A stretch of DNA of 64,000 nt from JACVRW01 sp963765135. Lineage in GTDB: Bacteria; Actinomycetota; Thermoleophilia; Solirubrobacterales; Thermoleophilaceae. Positions 34,207 to 42,657 of the stretch are shown here, piece after piece. Numbering within the stretch: position 1 is the first letter of the stretch; each line of letters begins with the position of its first letter. The DNA is taken from the NCBI GenBank assembly GCA_963765135.1, contig CAVXUX010000002.1, forward strand, positions 744,001 to 808,000. Direction: 5' to 3'. The notes below the pieces were generated by a model. That model did no database searches. It was not told where the DNA came from and saw only the letters and a list, made by a program, of their open reading frames with translations. The position numbers and the translations under genes were made by a program.

Positions 34207-35109
34207 TCAGACGCCCAGACTGCGCCCAAACTCCAGGATCTTTCGTGCCACCTGCCGCATGCGCTCCGTGGAGTCCATCAGCGTGTCCAGGACCAGATGC
34301 GGCAGGCCCTCGACGGCTTCGTCGGCCGCGATGCCGTCGATCACCTCGGCGTAGGCGCGGGCGATGCCGCCCGCGCTGGTCTCGATGCCGGCCCAGGCGC
34401 AGAAGCCCTCGGTCGGGCCCTTTACCGAGCGGCCGTCCACGAACGGGCTCACCGCCATGACGGGAGCGGGCGCGCCCCGCAGCGCCTCGCGCATTCCGGG
34501 CAGCGCCAGGATCGGACCGATCGAGATGACCGGGTTGGAGGGACCGATCACGATCAGCTCCGCCTCGGCGAGCGCGGCGAGCACGGCATCGGTCGGTCGC
34601 GCCCGCTCGACCCCATCGATCTCCACGCCCTCCACGGGCGGGGCCGCCGCGTGCACGATCATGTACTCCTGGAACGGCAGCAGCCGGCCGCCGTGCAGGA
34701 CCCGCGTCGCGACCGGCTCGTCGGCCATCGGCAGCACGCGCGCCGCGACGCCCATGGCGTCGACCACCGCGCCGTGCGCCTCGGTCAACGACCGGCCCGC
34801 GCGCAGCTCCTCGGTGCGGATCAGGCACATCGCGAGATCGCGGTCGCCGAGCCGGAACCAGGCCGGCCGCCCGGCGGCCTCGAGCGCGTCCATCACGTGC
34901 CAGGTGTCGTCACGGAGCCCGTAGCCGCGCTCGTCGATCTCGTCAGCCAGCCAGTAGGTGACGAGGTCGGGGTCCGGCGAGACGTGCACCCCGTGGACCT
35001 CCGCGTCGTCCCCGGTATTGGCGACGACGACCAGGTCGTCGCACTCGTCGATCAGCCCCCGAGCGAGCTTGGCGCCGCCCGTGCCCCCTGACAGCAGGAC
35101 GACGGTCAG
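34207..35109 (-). CDS. cofD: 2-phospho-L-lactate (phosphoenolpyruvyl) transferase CofD (FbiA), probable CTG start
   Basis: The 300-aa product has the CofD N-terminus TVVLLSGGTGGAKLARGL, NTGDDAEVHG, SPDPDLVTYWLAD, GPSNPVISIGPILA and VKGPTEGFCAWAG. It transfers the phospholactyl or phosphoenolpyruvyl group to FO. The GGTGGAK motif starts 8 residues in, so the start must be at the SDR junction. The only candidate there is CTG 35109, overlapping the SDR stop as CTGA. The first in-frame GTG downstream would delete the nucleotide-binding motif, and there is no conventional start just upstream. Confidence 0.9.
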   Translation of the reverse strand: MTVVLLSGGTGGAKLARGLIDECDDLVVVANTGDDAEVHGVHVSPDPDLVTYWLADEIDERGYGLRDDTWHVMDALEAAGRPAWFRLGDRDLAMCLIRTEELRAGRSLTEAHGAVVDAMGVAARVLPMADEPVATRVLHGGRLLPFQEYMIVHAAAPPVEGVEIDGVERARPTDAVLAALAEAELIVIGPSNPVISIGPILALPGMREALRGAPAPVMAVSPFVDGRSVKGPTEGFCAWAGIETSAGGIARAYAEVIDGIAADEAVEGLPHLVLDTLMDSTERMRQVARKILEFGRSLGV

Positions 35110-35942
35110 GCGGGCACGCCCTCCGGCCAGCTGTCGACGAAGATGTCCAGCACCAGGTCGGAGCCCTCGGCGGCGTAGCCGCTCAGGTCGGTGATGCCCG
35201 CCTCGGCCAGCACCTCGTCGTCGATGAACGTGTTGCCCGTGGTCGATGCCGGGTCGCGCACGAGGATCGCGTGCGCGGCGTCGGCCAGGATCTCGGGCGT
35301 GCGGGCACGCGCCATCGCCTCGTCGCCGCCGAGCAGGTTCTGCACCGCGGCGGTGGCGATGATCGTGCGCGGCCAGAGGCAGTTGGCCCCGATGCCGGGC
35401 TCGTCGGCGGCGACGCCGAGCGTGATCATCGTCATGCCCATCTTCGAGAGCGTGTATGCGCTGTGGCCGGCGAGCCAGCGGCGATCCACTGACAGCGGCG
35501 GGGACAGGGTCAGCACGTGGGCGTGGTCGGAGTCGCGCAGGTAGGGCAGGCACGCCTGGGTCACGACGAACGTGCCGCGCGCGTTGATCTGCTGCATCAG
35601 GTCGAAGCGCTTGACCGGCAGCTCGCGCATGGGGGCGAGGTTGATCGCGCTGGCGTTGTTGACGACCAGGTCGATGCCGCCGAAGCGCTCCGCCGTCTGC
35701 GCCGCGGCGGCCTCGACCGCCTCGGCGTCGCGGATGTCGCCGACGATCGGCAGCGCCTCGCCGCCGGCCGCCTCGATCTCCTCGGCAGCGCTGAAGACGG
35801 TCCCAGGCAGCTTCGGATGCGGCTCCGCGGTCTTCGCCATCAGCGCGACCTTGGCGCCGTCGCGCGCGGCCCTGATCGCGATCGCGAGGCCGATCCCGCG
35901 GCTGCCGCCGGACATGAACATGACACGACCCTCGAGGCTCAT
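35106..35942 (-). CDS. Short-chain dehydrogenase (HSDL2-like) within the F420 operon
   Basis: The 278-aa protein has SGGSRGIGLAIAIRAARDG, NNASAINLAP, the catalytic region SAYTLSKMGMTM and NCLWPRTIIATAAVQNLLGG, which resembles hydroxysteroid-dehydrogenase-like protein 2. The cofactor is expected to be NAD(P)H. Its ATG overlaps the fgd stop (ATGA) and its stop overlaps the cofD start, so it is translated within the F420 operon. Substrate unknown; a link to F420 is only positional. Confidence 0.88.
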   Translation of the reverse strand: MSLEGRVMFMSGGSRGIGLAIAIRAARDGAKVALMAKTAEPHPKLPGTVFSAAEEIEAAGGEALPIVGDIRDAEAVEAAAAQTAERFGGIDLVVNNASAINLAPMRELPVKRFDLMQQINARGTFVVTQACLPYLRDSDHAHVLTLSPPLSVDRRWLAGHSAYTLSKMGMTMITLGVAADEPGIGANCLWPRTIIATAAVQNLLGGDEAMARARTPEILADAAHAILVRDPASTTGNTFIDDEVLAEAGITDLSGYAAEGSDLVLDIFVDSWPEGVPA

Positions 35943-36943
35943 GCGGGGAATCTATCCCGCAGCAGCGGGAGCACGTCGGCGCTGAACTGGTCGAGGAAGC
36001 GAGACTGGTCCTCACCGGGCGCGTGCAGCAGCAGCTCCTCGAAGCCGAGCTCGACGTAAACGGCGATCCGCTCGACGACCTCCTCGGGATCGGCCGAGCA
36101 GATGAACCGGCTGGGCGCCTGGTCGAGGTTGGCGTCGGCGACCCGCTCCATCTCGATCGGGTCGTGGATGCCCTCCTTCTGCTCCGGCTTGAGCGCCAGC
36201 GCCGCCCACGGATGGGTGTTGGTGATCACGCGCTCGGGGTCGCGGTCGTAGGAGACCTTGATCTCGATCATGTGCCGGATCCGCGCCGCGTCGCGCCCCG
36301 CGCTCTCCGCGCCCTCGACCACGTTGGCCAGCAGCTCGTCGTAGAGCGCCGGGTCCTTGCCGGAGGTGCAGATGAAGCCGTCGCCCACGCGGCCGGCGAG
36401 CTTGGCGGCCAGCGGCCCCGAAGCGGCCACGTAGATCGGCACGGGCTCGTCGGGGAGGTCGTAGATCGTCGCCTTGCGGGTGCGGTAGTAGTCGCCCTCG
36501 AAGTCCACACGCTCCTCGGACCAGAGCTGGCGGATCAGCCCGATCGCCTCCGCCAGGCGCAGCCGGCGCTCCTTGCGGCCTGGGAACTCGCCACCGGTGA
36601 CAGGCGTCTCGTTCATCGCCTCCCCGGTGCCCACCCCGAGGAAGATCCGGCCGGGGGAGAGACAGCCGAGCGTCGCGAACGCCTGCGCGATCACGGACGG
36701 GTGGTAGCGCAGCGTCGGCGTCAGGACGCTCGTGCCCAGCACCATGCTGGACGTGCGCTGGCCGGCGGCCCCGAGCCAGGGCAGCGCCGCCGGCGAGTGG
36801 CCCCCGTGGTGGCGCCAGGGCTGGAAGTGATCGGACACCCCAGCCAGCTCGAAGCCGCGGCGCTCGGCCTCCACGGTGAAGTCGAGCAGGGTGGCGGGGT
36901 CGAACTGCTCGGCAGAGGCCTTGTAGCCGATGCGCAGGGGCAT
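35939..36943 (-). CDS. fgd: F420-dependent glucose-6-phosphate dehydrogenase
   Basis: The 334-aa protein follows the mycobacterial FGD sequence closely: LRIGYKASAEQFDPATLLDF, SDHFQPWRHHGGHSPA, LGTSVLTPTLRYHPSVIAQA, GRIFLGVGTGEAMNE, IYVAASGPLAAKLAGRVGDG and the C-terminal LHAPGEDQSRFLDQFS. The active-site His and Trp of SDHFQPWRH are present. It oxidises glucose-6-phosphate and reduces F420, supplying F420H2. It heads the operon with cofD-cofC-cofE, divergent from an SDR gene with 32 bp between them. Confidence 0.92.
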   Translation of the reverse strand: MPLRIGYKASAEQFDPATLLDFTVEAERRGFELAGVSDHFQPWRHHGGHSPAALPWLGAAGQRTSSMVLGTSVLTPTLRYHPSVIAQAFATLGCLSPGRIFLGVGTGEAMNETPVTGGEFPGRKERRLRLAEAIGLIRQLWSEERVDFEGDYYRTRKATIYDLPDEPVPIYVAASGPLAAKLAGRVGDGFICTSGKDPALYDELLANVVEGAESAGRDAARIRHMIEIKVSYDRDPERVITNTHPWAALALKPEQKEGIHDPIEMERVADANLDQAPSRFICSADPEEVVERIAVYVELGFEELLLHAPGEDQSRFLDQFSADVLPLLRDRFPA

Positions 36944-36975
36944 GGCCGAGATCGTACGGGTAGGCTGCCCGCGGT

Positions 36976-37725
36976 TTGCGCCTCGCGGATCGCACAGCGC
37001 TGGTCACCGGCGGAGCGTCCGGCATCGGAGCCGCCACCTGCCGGCGGCTCGCCGCCGAGGGCGCGCGCGTCGCGGTGACCGACATGAACCTCGAGGGCGC
37101 CCAGCAGGTGGCCGACGAGGTCTCCGGCGCCGCGTACGAGCTGGACGTGCGCTCCGACGAGTCGATCCAGGCGGCGGTGACCGCGGCCGAGTCCGACCTC
37201 GGCCCGATCGACGCGCTCATCAACAACGCCGGCTACGACGAGTGGGGCTTCTTCACGAACACCGACCCCGAGCTCTGGGACCGCGTGCTCGCGGTCAACC
37301 TGCGCGGGGTGATCGCCGTGACCCACGCCGTGCTGCCCGGCATGCAGGAGCGGCGGCGCGGACGGATCGTCAACACGGCCTCCGAGGCGGGACGGGTGGG
37401 GTCGAGCGGGTCGGCCATCTACTCGGCCGCGAAGGCCGGCGTGATCGGCTTCACCAAGGCGATCGCGATCGAGAACGGCCGCTATGGGATCACCTCCAAC
37501 GCCGTCGCGCCGGGCCCGATCGAGACGCCGCTGCTGATGGCCGCGCCCGACGCCATGGGGGATCTGGGCAAGCGGCTGGTGGAGAACATGGTGGGCGCGA
37601 CCAACCTGCGCCGCCTGGGCCAGCCCGACGAGGTGGCCGCGGCGATCACCTTCCTCGCCTCCGACGACGCCTCCTACATCACGGGCCAGGCCCTGGGCGT
37701 CAGCGGAGGGCTTGCCAGAATCTGA
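36976..37725 (+). CDS. Short-chain dehydrogenase/reductase (FabG/BadH-like)
   Basis: The 249-aa protein from TTG 36976 has TGGASGIGAATCRRLAAEG, INNAGYDEWGFF, the catalytic NTASEAGRVGSSGSAIYSAA followed by K, NAVAPGPIETPLL and the C-terminal YITGQALGVSGG. It is a classical NAD(P)-dependent oxidoreductase of the 3-oxoacyl-ACP reductase type, also similar to 2-hydroxycyclohexanecarboxyl-CoA dehydrogenases. It is followed within 2 bp by HMG-CoA lyase, so a role in acyl-CoA breakdown is plausible. Confidence 0.88.
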   Translation: MRLADRTALVTGGASGIGAATCRRLAAEGARVAVTDMNLEGAQQVADEVSGAAYELDVRSDESIQAAVTAAESDLGPIDALINNAGYDEWGFFTNTDPELWDRVLAVNLRGVIAVTHAVLPGMQERRRGRIVNTASEAGRVGSSGSAIYSAAKAGVIGFTKAIAIENGRYGITSNAVAPGPIETPLLMAAPDAMGDLGKRLVENMVGATNLRRLGQPDEVAAAITFLASDDASYITGQALGVSGGLARI

Positions 37726-37727
37726 GC

Positions 37728-38621
37728 GTGGTCTCCATCCGCGAGGTCGGCCCGCGCGACGGCTTTCAGAACGAGCCGGAGGTGATCGCGACCGACGACA
37801 AGGTGCGTCTGGTGGAGATGCTCGCGCGCACGGGGTTGCGCCGGCTCGAGGTGACCAGCTTCGTGCGTGCCGACGTGATCCCCCAGCTCGCCGACGGCGC
37901 CGAGGTGCTGCGCCGCGCCGACATTCCCGACGACGTGGCCGTGTCGGTGCTGATCCCGAACGAGCGCGGGTTGGAGCACGCGCTCGAGGTGCGCGAGAGG
38001 TTCAGCGAGGTCAACCTGTTCCTGTCGGCCAGCGAGACTCACAACCGCAAGAACGTCAACCGCTCGATCGAGGAGTCGCTCACCGGCCTGGAGCGGGTGA
38101 TCGAGCGAGCGCGCGCCGAGGGGCTTCGCTGCGAGGGCGTGATCTCGGTCGCGTTCGGGTGCCCGTACGAGGGCGACGTGCCGCGCGATCGAGTGCTGGC
38201 GATCGCCGAGCGACTGGTCGCGGCTGGCTGCGAGGAGATCGCCTTCGGCGACACGACCGGCATGGCCAACCCGGCCCAGGTGGGGCAGTTCTTCGACGGG
38301 CTCGACCTGGGCGTGGAGCTGACCGCCCACTTCCACAACACGCGCGGCCAGGGGCTGGCGAACGTCGTGGCGGCGCTGGGGGCCGGGGTGCGCTCCTTCG
38401 AGTCGTCGTTCGGCGAGCTGGGCGGCTGCCCGGTGCCGCCGGGCGCGACCGGGAACATCGCCAGCGAGGACCTCGTCTCGATGCTGCACGAGATGGGCGA
38501 GGACACCGGCATCGACCTCGAGCGCCTGGTCGCCTGCGCACGGGAGGCGCAGCGCGTGCTGGGACGGCCGTTGGGGAGCCACGTGCTGACCGCGGGGCCG
38601 GTCGATTGGCACCGCGGCTGA
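37728..38621 (+). CDS. Hydroxymethylglutaryl-CoA lyase family protein
   Basis: The 297-aa protein from GTG 37728 has the DRE-TIM signature IREVGPRDGFQNE, EVTSFVRADVIPQLAD, CPYEGDVP, GDTTGMANP, the metal ligands in ELTAHFHNTRGQGLAN and the loop GELGGCPVPPGATGN with the catalytic Cys. HMG-CoA lyase cleaves HMG-CoA to acetoacetate and acetyl-CoA. Acetoacetate could then be used by the bdhA/aacS products at 46.5-49 kb. Homologues acting on other hydroxyacyl-CoAs exist, so the exact substrate is not certain. Confidence 0.9.
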   Translation: MVSIREVGPRDGFQNEPEVIATDDKVRLVEMLARTGLRRLEVTSFVRADVIPQLADGAEVLRRADIPDDVAVSVLIPNERGLEHALEVRERFSEVNLFLSASETHNRKNVNRSIEESLTGLERVIERARAEGLRCEGVISVAFGCPYEGDVPRDRVLAIAERLVAAGCEEIAFGDTTGMANPAQVGQFFDGLDLGVELTAHFHNTRGQGLANVVAALGAGVRSFESSFGELGGCPVPPGATGNIASEDLVSMLHEMGEDTGIDLERLVACAREAQRVLGRPLGSHVLTAGPVDWHRG

Positions 38622-39686
38622 GAAGCGACATCGAGGAGCTCGCCGCGATCGAGCGCGGCTCGGCCTCCCCGGGCGAGCAGCGCTCGGCCGAATGGGTGGC
38701 GACGCGCCTGCGCGAGCAGGGCGCGGGGGACATCCGGATCGAGCCGTTCGCCTATCAGGGGACGTTCGCCCACGCACAGGGCATCCACTTCGCGGTCGGT
38801 CTGCTCGCGGCGCTCGGCCGGCGGCGCCTGCTGGCCGCCGCGACGCTGGCCTCGTTCGAGCTGGAGTACTCCGGCCGCCAGCAGCTCCTGCGCGGCCTGC
38901 TCCCCAAGGGGACGGGCTTCAACGTGACCGCCCGCCTGCCCGCTATCGGGCCGGTGGAACGGACGCTCGTGCTGGTCGCGCACCACGACGCGGCGCGCAC
39001 CGGCGCGATGTGGGACCCGCGCCTGACGCGCCTCGGCGACCGCGCCGCCGCCCGCAGCGGGAAGCGAGCCTCGCTCGCGTTGCTGCCGGAAGTGGCGCTG
39101 GTGGCCGCGGCCCTGGGCCTGCGGCGCCTGCCGGCCGCCGTGCTCGGCCTGGCGCTCGCGCTGCTGGCCGACCAAGGCGCGCAGCCCGGTGGTGCCGGGC
39201 GCCAACGACAACGCGTCGGGAGTCGCCGGGGCGCTCGAGCTCGTCGGCCGGCTCGCCGAGCGCAGGCCGCGAGGGCTGGAGGTGATCGCCCTGTTTCCGG
39301 GTTGCGAGGAGTCCGGCATGGGCGGGATGGCCGCCTGGCTCGAGTCCGAGGAGCTCGACCCGGCCAGCACGCTCGTGCTCGGGCTCGACACGATCGGCTC
39401 CGGCGAGCCGATCGTCCTCGAAGCCGAGGGCGGCCTCTGGCCGGTGCGCTACCGCGAGCAGGAGGTCGCGGCGGCCGAGCGCGCCGGGTTGCGGCGCTGG
39501 CGCCTGGGCGCGTGGACCGATCCGGTGCTCGCGGCGCTGCGCGGCCTGCCCGCGCTGTCGATCCTGAGCGTCCGCGACGGCGGCTTTCCCAACTACCACC
39601 TGCCCAGCGACGTGCCGGCGAGCGTCGACCTCGCCTGCGTCGCGGCGTGCGTGGACGCGGCCGAGGCGATCGCTCTTTCGGCATAA
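38606..39686 (+). CDS. M28-family zinc aminopeptidase-like protein, with one inserted base
   Basis: The corrected product is about 359 aa. It shows the M28 zinc ligands in order: the AHHDAARTG block, PGANDNASG, PGCEESGMGG, GLDTIGSG and FPNYHLPSD. A middle hydrophobic pair (LLPEVALVAAALGLRRLPAA, then VLGLALALLAD) suggests membrane association. The frame breaks at GG 39176-39177; removing one G gives DQARSPVVPGANDNASG. The start is TTG 38606, or possibly CTG 38618, which would overlap the lyase stop as CTGA. Substrate unknown. Confidence 0.8.
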
Positions 39687-39733
39687 GCCCCAACTGAGCC
39701 GGGTATGGACGGGCCCTAAGGAGGGGAGGGCCC

Positions 39734-41380
39734 ATGGCAACCGACACCGAGCAGCGTGCCCCTGCGAGCCCGCAGAACGGGGATTCCCCCGAGGAAAACC
39801 TGACCGGGCGGGGGACCTACAAGACACTCGACGAGCAGCAGGGCCGGCTGTCGCCGGCGGAGGAGCGCTTCGAGCGCCAGCGACGCACCATCGGCCTGTT
39901 TCTCGGGCCGATCGTGCTGGGGGCGATGCTGCTGATCCCGTTCGACCTCGACGGCAATCAGCACCGGCTGGCGGCGATCCTCGCCTTCGTCGTCGTCTGG
40001 TGGGTGACCGAGGCGATTCCTATCCCGATGACCGCCCTGCTGGGCGTGGTCCTGTGCGCGCTGCTCGAGGCCACACCGCCCCCGCCCGAGGGGGACAGCT
40101 CGGTGGACGTGGTCTTCGGCCTGTTCACCGACGACACCGTGATGCTGTTCATCGGCAGCTTCATCATCGCCCAGGCGATGGTGGTGCACGGCCTGCACCG
40201 CCGCCTCGCCTACCGGGTGCTGTCGCTGTCCTGGGTGGGCGGCAACACCTACCGCATCATCCTGGCCTTCGGGCTGATCGGCGCGATCACCTCGCCGGTG
40301 ATGTCGAATACCGCGGGGGCCGCGATGATGTTGCCGATCGGGCTCGGCGTGATGGGCGTGGTGGGCGGCATGGTCGCCAGCCAGGCCCGCGGCGAGCAGC
40401 GCGTGGAGCGACTGCGCTTCGGCGCCGCGCTGATGCTCGTGATCACCTACGGGATCACGGTCGGCGGCCTGCTGCTGCCGATCGGCAGCCCGCCCAACCT
40501 GATCGGGCGCGACCTGCTCGAGACCGAAACCGGCGAGCCGATCACGTTCTTCGAGTGGTTCCTGATGGCGCTGCCGATCGTGCTCGTGATGTTCGTCGCG
40601 GTGATCGTGATCGTGCTCGCGTTCAACCGGCCCGAGGTCAAGGAGGTCGAGGGAGTCGAGGAGTACGTGCGCGAGGAGCGCGACAAGCTGGGGCGGCTGT
40701 CGCGCGGCGAGCGCAACACGCTGCTGGTGCTCGCGTTCGCGCTGATTGGCTGGTTCCTGCCCGGCCTCGTCGGCATCGTGGCTGGCGACGACTCGAACGC
40801 GTACACCCAGGTCGAGGAGGCCTCGAACGAGGGCATCGTGGCGATCCTGGCGGCGACGCTGCTGTTCGTGCTGCCGGTCGACTGGAAGAAGCGCAAGTTC
40901 ACGCTCAACTGGAATCAGGCGAGCCAGATCGACTGGGGCACGGTGATCCTGTTCGGCGGCGGCCTGGTGCTCGGCTCCCTGCTGAGCCAGACCGGGCTCG
41001 CGGAGGTCGTGGGCAGCTCGCTGTCCGACTCGCTCGGGGTGTCGAGCCTGTTCGGCATCACGGTCGTGATCGTGATCGTGGCCGTGCTGGTGTCCGAGAC
41101 CACCAGCAACACCGCCAGCGCAGCGATCATGGTGCCGATCGCGATCTCGATCGCCGCCGCCTCTGACGTGAACCCGACGATCCCGGCACTCGCCGCGATC
41201 TTCGGCGCGAACTACGGGTTCATGCTCCCCGTGTCCACCCCGCCGAACGCGATCGTGTACTCGTCCGGGCTGCTCCCGATCACGCGCATGATCAAGGCGG
41301 GTGCCGTGTTCGACATCATCGGCGCCGTCCTATGCGTGGTGGGGGTGATAGTGATGGCGAACGTGGTGGGCCTGGCCTAG
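39734..41380 (+). CDS. DASS/SLC13-family anion (dicarboxylate) sodium symporter
   Basis: The 548-aa protein has about 11-12 membrane segments and both DASS SNT signatures: SPVMSNTAGAAMM and SETTSNTASAAIMVP, followed in the second repeat by VSTPPNAIVYSSG. The N-terminal 50 residues are hydrophilic. Members import succinate, malate or other di- or tricarboxylates, or sulfate, with Na+. The start is supported by AAGGAGG at 39718-39724, nine bases before ATG. Confidence 0.9.
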   Translation: MATDTEQRAPASPQNGDSPEENLTGRGTYKTLDEQQGRLSPAEERFERQRRTIGLFLGPIVLGAMLLIPFDLDGNQHRLAAILAFVVVWWVTEAIPIPMTALLGVVLCALLEATPPPPEGDSSVDVVFGLFTDDTVMLFIGSFIIAQAMVVHGLHRRLAYRVLSLSWVGGNTYRIILAFGLIGAITSPVMSNTAGAAMMLPIGLGVMGVVGGMVASQARGEQRVERLRFGAALMLVITYGITVGGLLLPIGSPPNLIGRDLLETETGEPITFFEWFLMALPIVLVMFVAVIVIVLAFNRPEVKEVEGVEEYVREERDKLGRLSRGERNTLLVLAFALIGWFLPGLVGIVAGDDSNAYTQVEEASNEGIVAILAATLLFVLPVDWKKRKFTLNWNQASQIDWGTVILFGGGLVLGSLLSQTGLAEVVGSSLSDSLGVSSLFGITVVIVIVAVLVSETTSNTASAAIMVPIAISIAAASDVNPTIPALAAIFGANYGFMLPVSTPPNAIVYSSGLLPITRMIKAGAVFDIIGAVLCVVGVIVMANVVGLA

Positions 41381-42510
41381 CGCTCGCTCGACCGTCGGCG
41401 CTCGCGATCGCCGCGGGCGCCGCGACGGTGCTGCCCGGCTTCCTGGTCGGCTCCCTGGCGCTCCAGATCCGGGCCGATTTCGACGTGAGCGTCGGCGCGG
41501 TGGCGGCCGGCGTCACGGTGTTCTTCGCCGCCGGCGCGGTCGGCGCCGGGCCCGGCGGGCGGCTGAGCGAGCGGGTCGGAGCGCTGCGGACGATGCGCCG
41601 CTGCGTCGTGGCGACCGCCGTCCTGCTGCTGGCGTGCGCGGTGGCGGCGCAGTCGCTGGCGGTCTTCCTCGTGCTGCTGGCGCTGGCGGGCCTGGTCAAC
41701 GCGATGTCCCAGCCGGCGATCAACCTGTTCATGGCCGACCAGGTGCCGCTCGACCGGCAGGGTGTCGCGTTCGGCATCAAGCAGTCGGCGATCCCTACCG
41801 CGGTGCTGGTCAGCGGGCTGGCGCTCCCGGCCTTGGCACTGCCGCTGGGGTGGCGGCCCACGTTCGCGATCTGTGCCGGTGCGGTGCTGGCGATCGGGGC
41901 AATCGTCGGCCGCGCCACGCCGGGCTTCGTCGCGCCGCCTGAGCGCCCGCCGCCGCCGCGACCGAGCCGCAAGCTGGTGATCACCGCCGTGGGTGCCGCG
42001 CTCGCTTCGGCCGGCCCCAACTCGCTCGGCGCCTATCTGGTGGCGTCGGCGGTGGACGTGGGCATCGCCGAGGGCGTGGCGGGCGTGCTGTCGGCTACCG
42101 GCAGCGCGACGAGCCTCCTCGTCAGGGTCCTGGTCGGGGTCCGAGCCGACCGGCGTCGCGACTACGGCTTCTCGACGATGGTCGTGCTGCTGATCGTGGG
42201 AGCGGGTGGGTTCGCGCTGCTGGCGGTGGGGCAGCCTGCCGCGTTCGTGGCCGGGGCGGTGGTGGCCTTCGCCTTCGGGTGGGGCTGGCCGGGACTGTTC
42301 AACCTGGCGGTCGTGGACCTCCACCGCGAGGCGCCCGCGGCCGCCACCGGCATCTCGCAGACGGGCATCTACGTGGGCGCCGCGGCGGGGCCGGCCGCGT
42401 ACGGGCTGCTCTCGTCCGAGATCGGCTACCCGGCCACCTGGGGGGTGGCCGGAGCGCTCTCCCTGGTGGCCGCCGCGGCGGTTGCCTATGCGGCCAGGGC
42501 GCCGAAGTAG
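41332..42510 (+). CDS. Major facilitator superfamily transporter
   Basis: The 392-aa frame has about 12 membrane segments, with LSERVGALRTMRR in the helix 2-3 loop and SQPAINLFMADQVPLDRQGV in the N-terminal half. This resembles the CynX/YybF-type MFS group. ATG 41332 would overlap the DASS gene by 49 bp; its first 20 residues are Gly-rich and weak. The first helix begins at about residue 22, so a later non-canonical start near the DASS stop is possible. Substrate unknown. Confidence 0.78.
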   Translation: MRGGGDSDGERGGPGLALARPSALAIAAGAATVLPGFLVGSLALQIRADFDVSVGAVAAGVTVFFAAGAVGAGPGGRLSERVGALRTMRRCVVATAVLLLACAVAAQSLAVFLVLLALAGLVNAMSQPAINLFMADQVPLDRQGVAFGIKQSAIPTAVLVSGLALPALALPLGWRPTFAICAGAVLAIGAIVGRATPGFVAPPERPPPPRPSRKLVITAVGAALASAGPNSLGAYLVASAVDVGIAEGVAGVLSATGSATSLLVRVLVGVRADRRRDYGFSTMVVLLIVGAGGFALLAVGQPAAFVAGAVVAFAFGWGWPGLFNLAVVDLHREAPAAATGISQTGIYVGAAAGPAAYGLLSSEIGYPATWGVAGALSLVAAAAVAYAARAPK

Positions 42511-42617
42511 GGGGTTTACCGCTTATGGTCCCCGGTACCTATTTAGTGAGAGCGCTGGGGCCGGTTTTCGGCATATACGTGGGTTTCCCCCGGACCCGTC
42601 CCCAGCTGTTGGCTGCA

Positions 42618-42641
42618 GGCCCGGACCACGGCATCCGGGCC
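42618..42641. terminator. Perfect 8-bp-stem hairpin between convergent genes
   Basis: GGCCCGGA (42618-42625) and TCCGGGCC (42634-42641) form a perfect 8-bp stem with an 8-nt loop, followed by TGTTG rather than a long T run. It lies between the 3' ends of the MFS gene and the enoyl-CoA hydratase gene, where a bidirectional terminator is expected. Confidence 0.6.
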
Positions 42642-42657
42642 TGTTGCCGTTCGGGGC

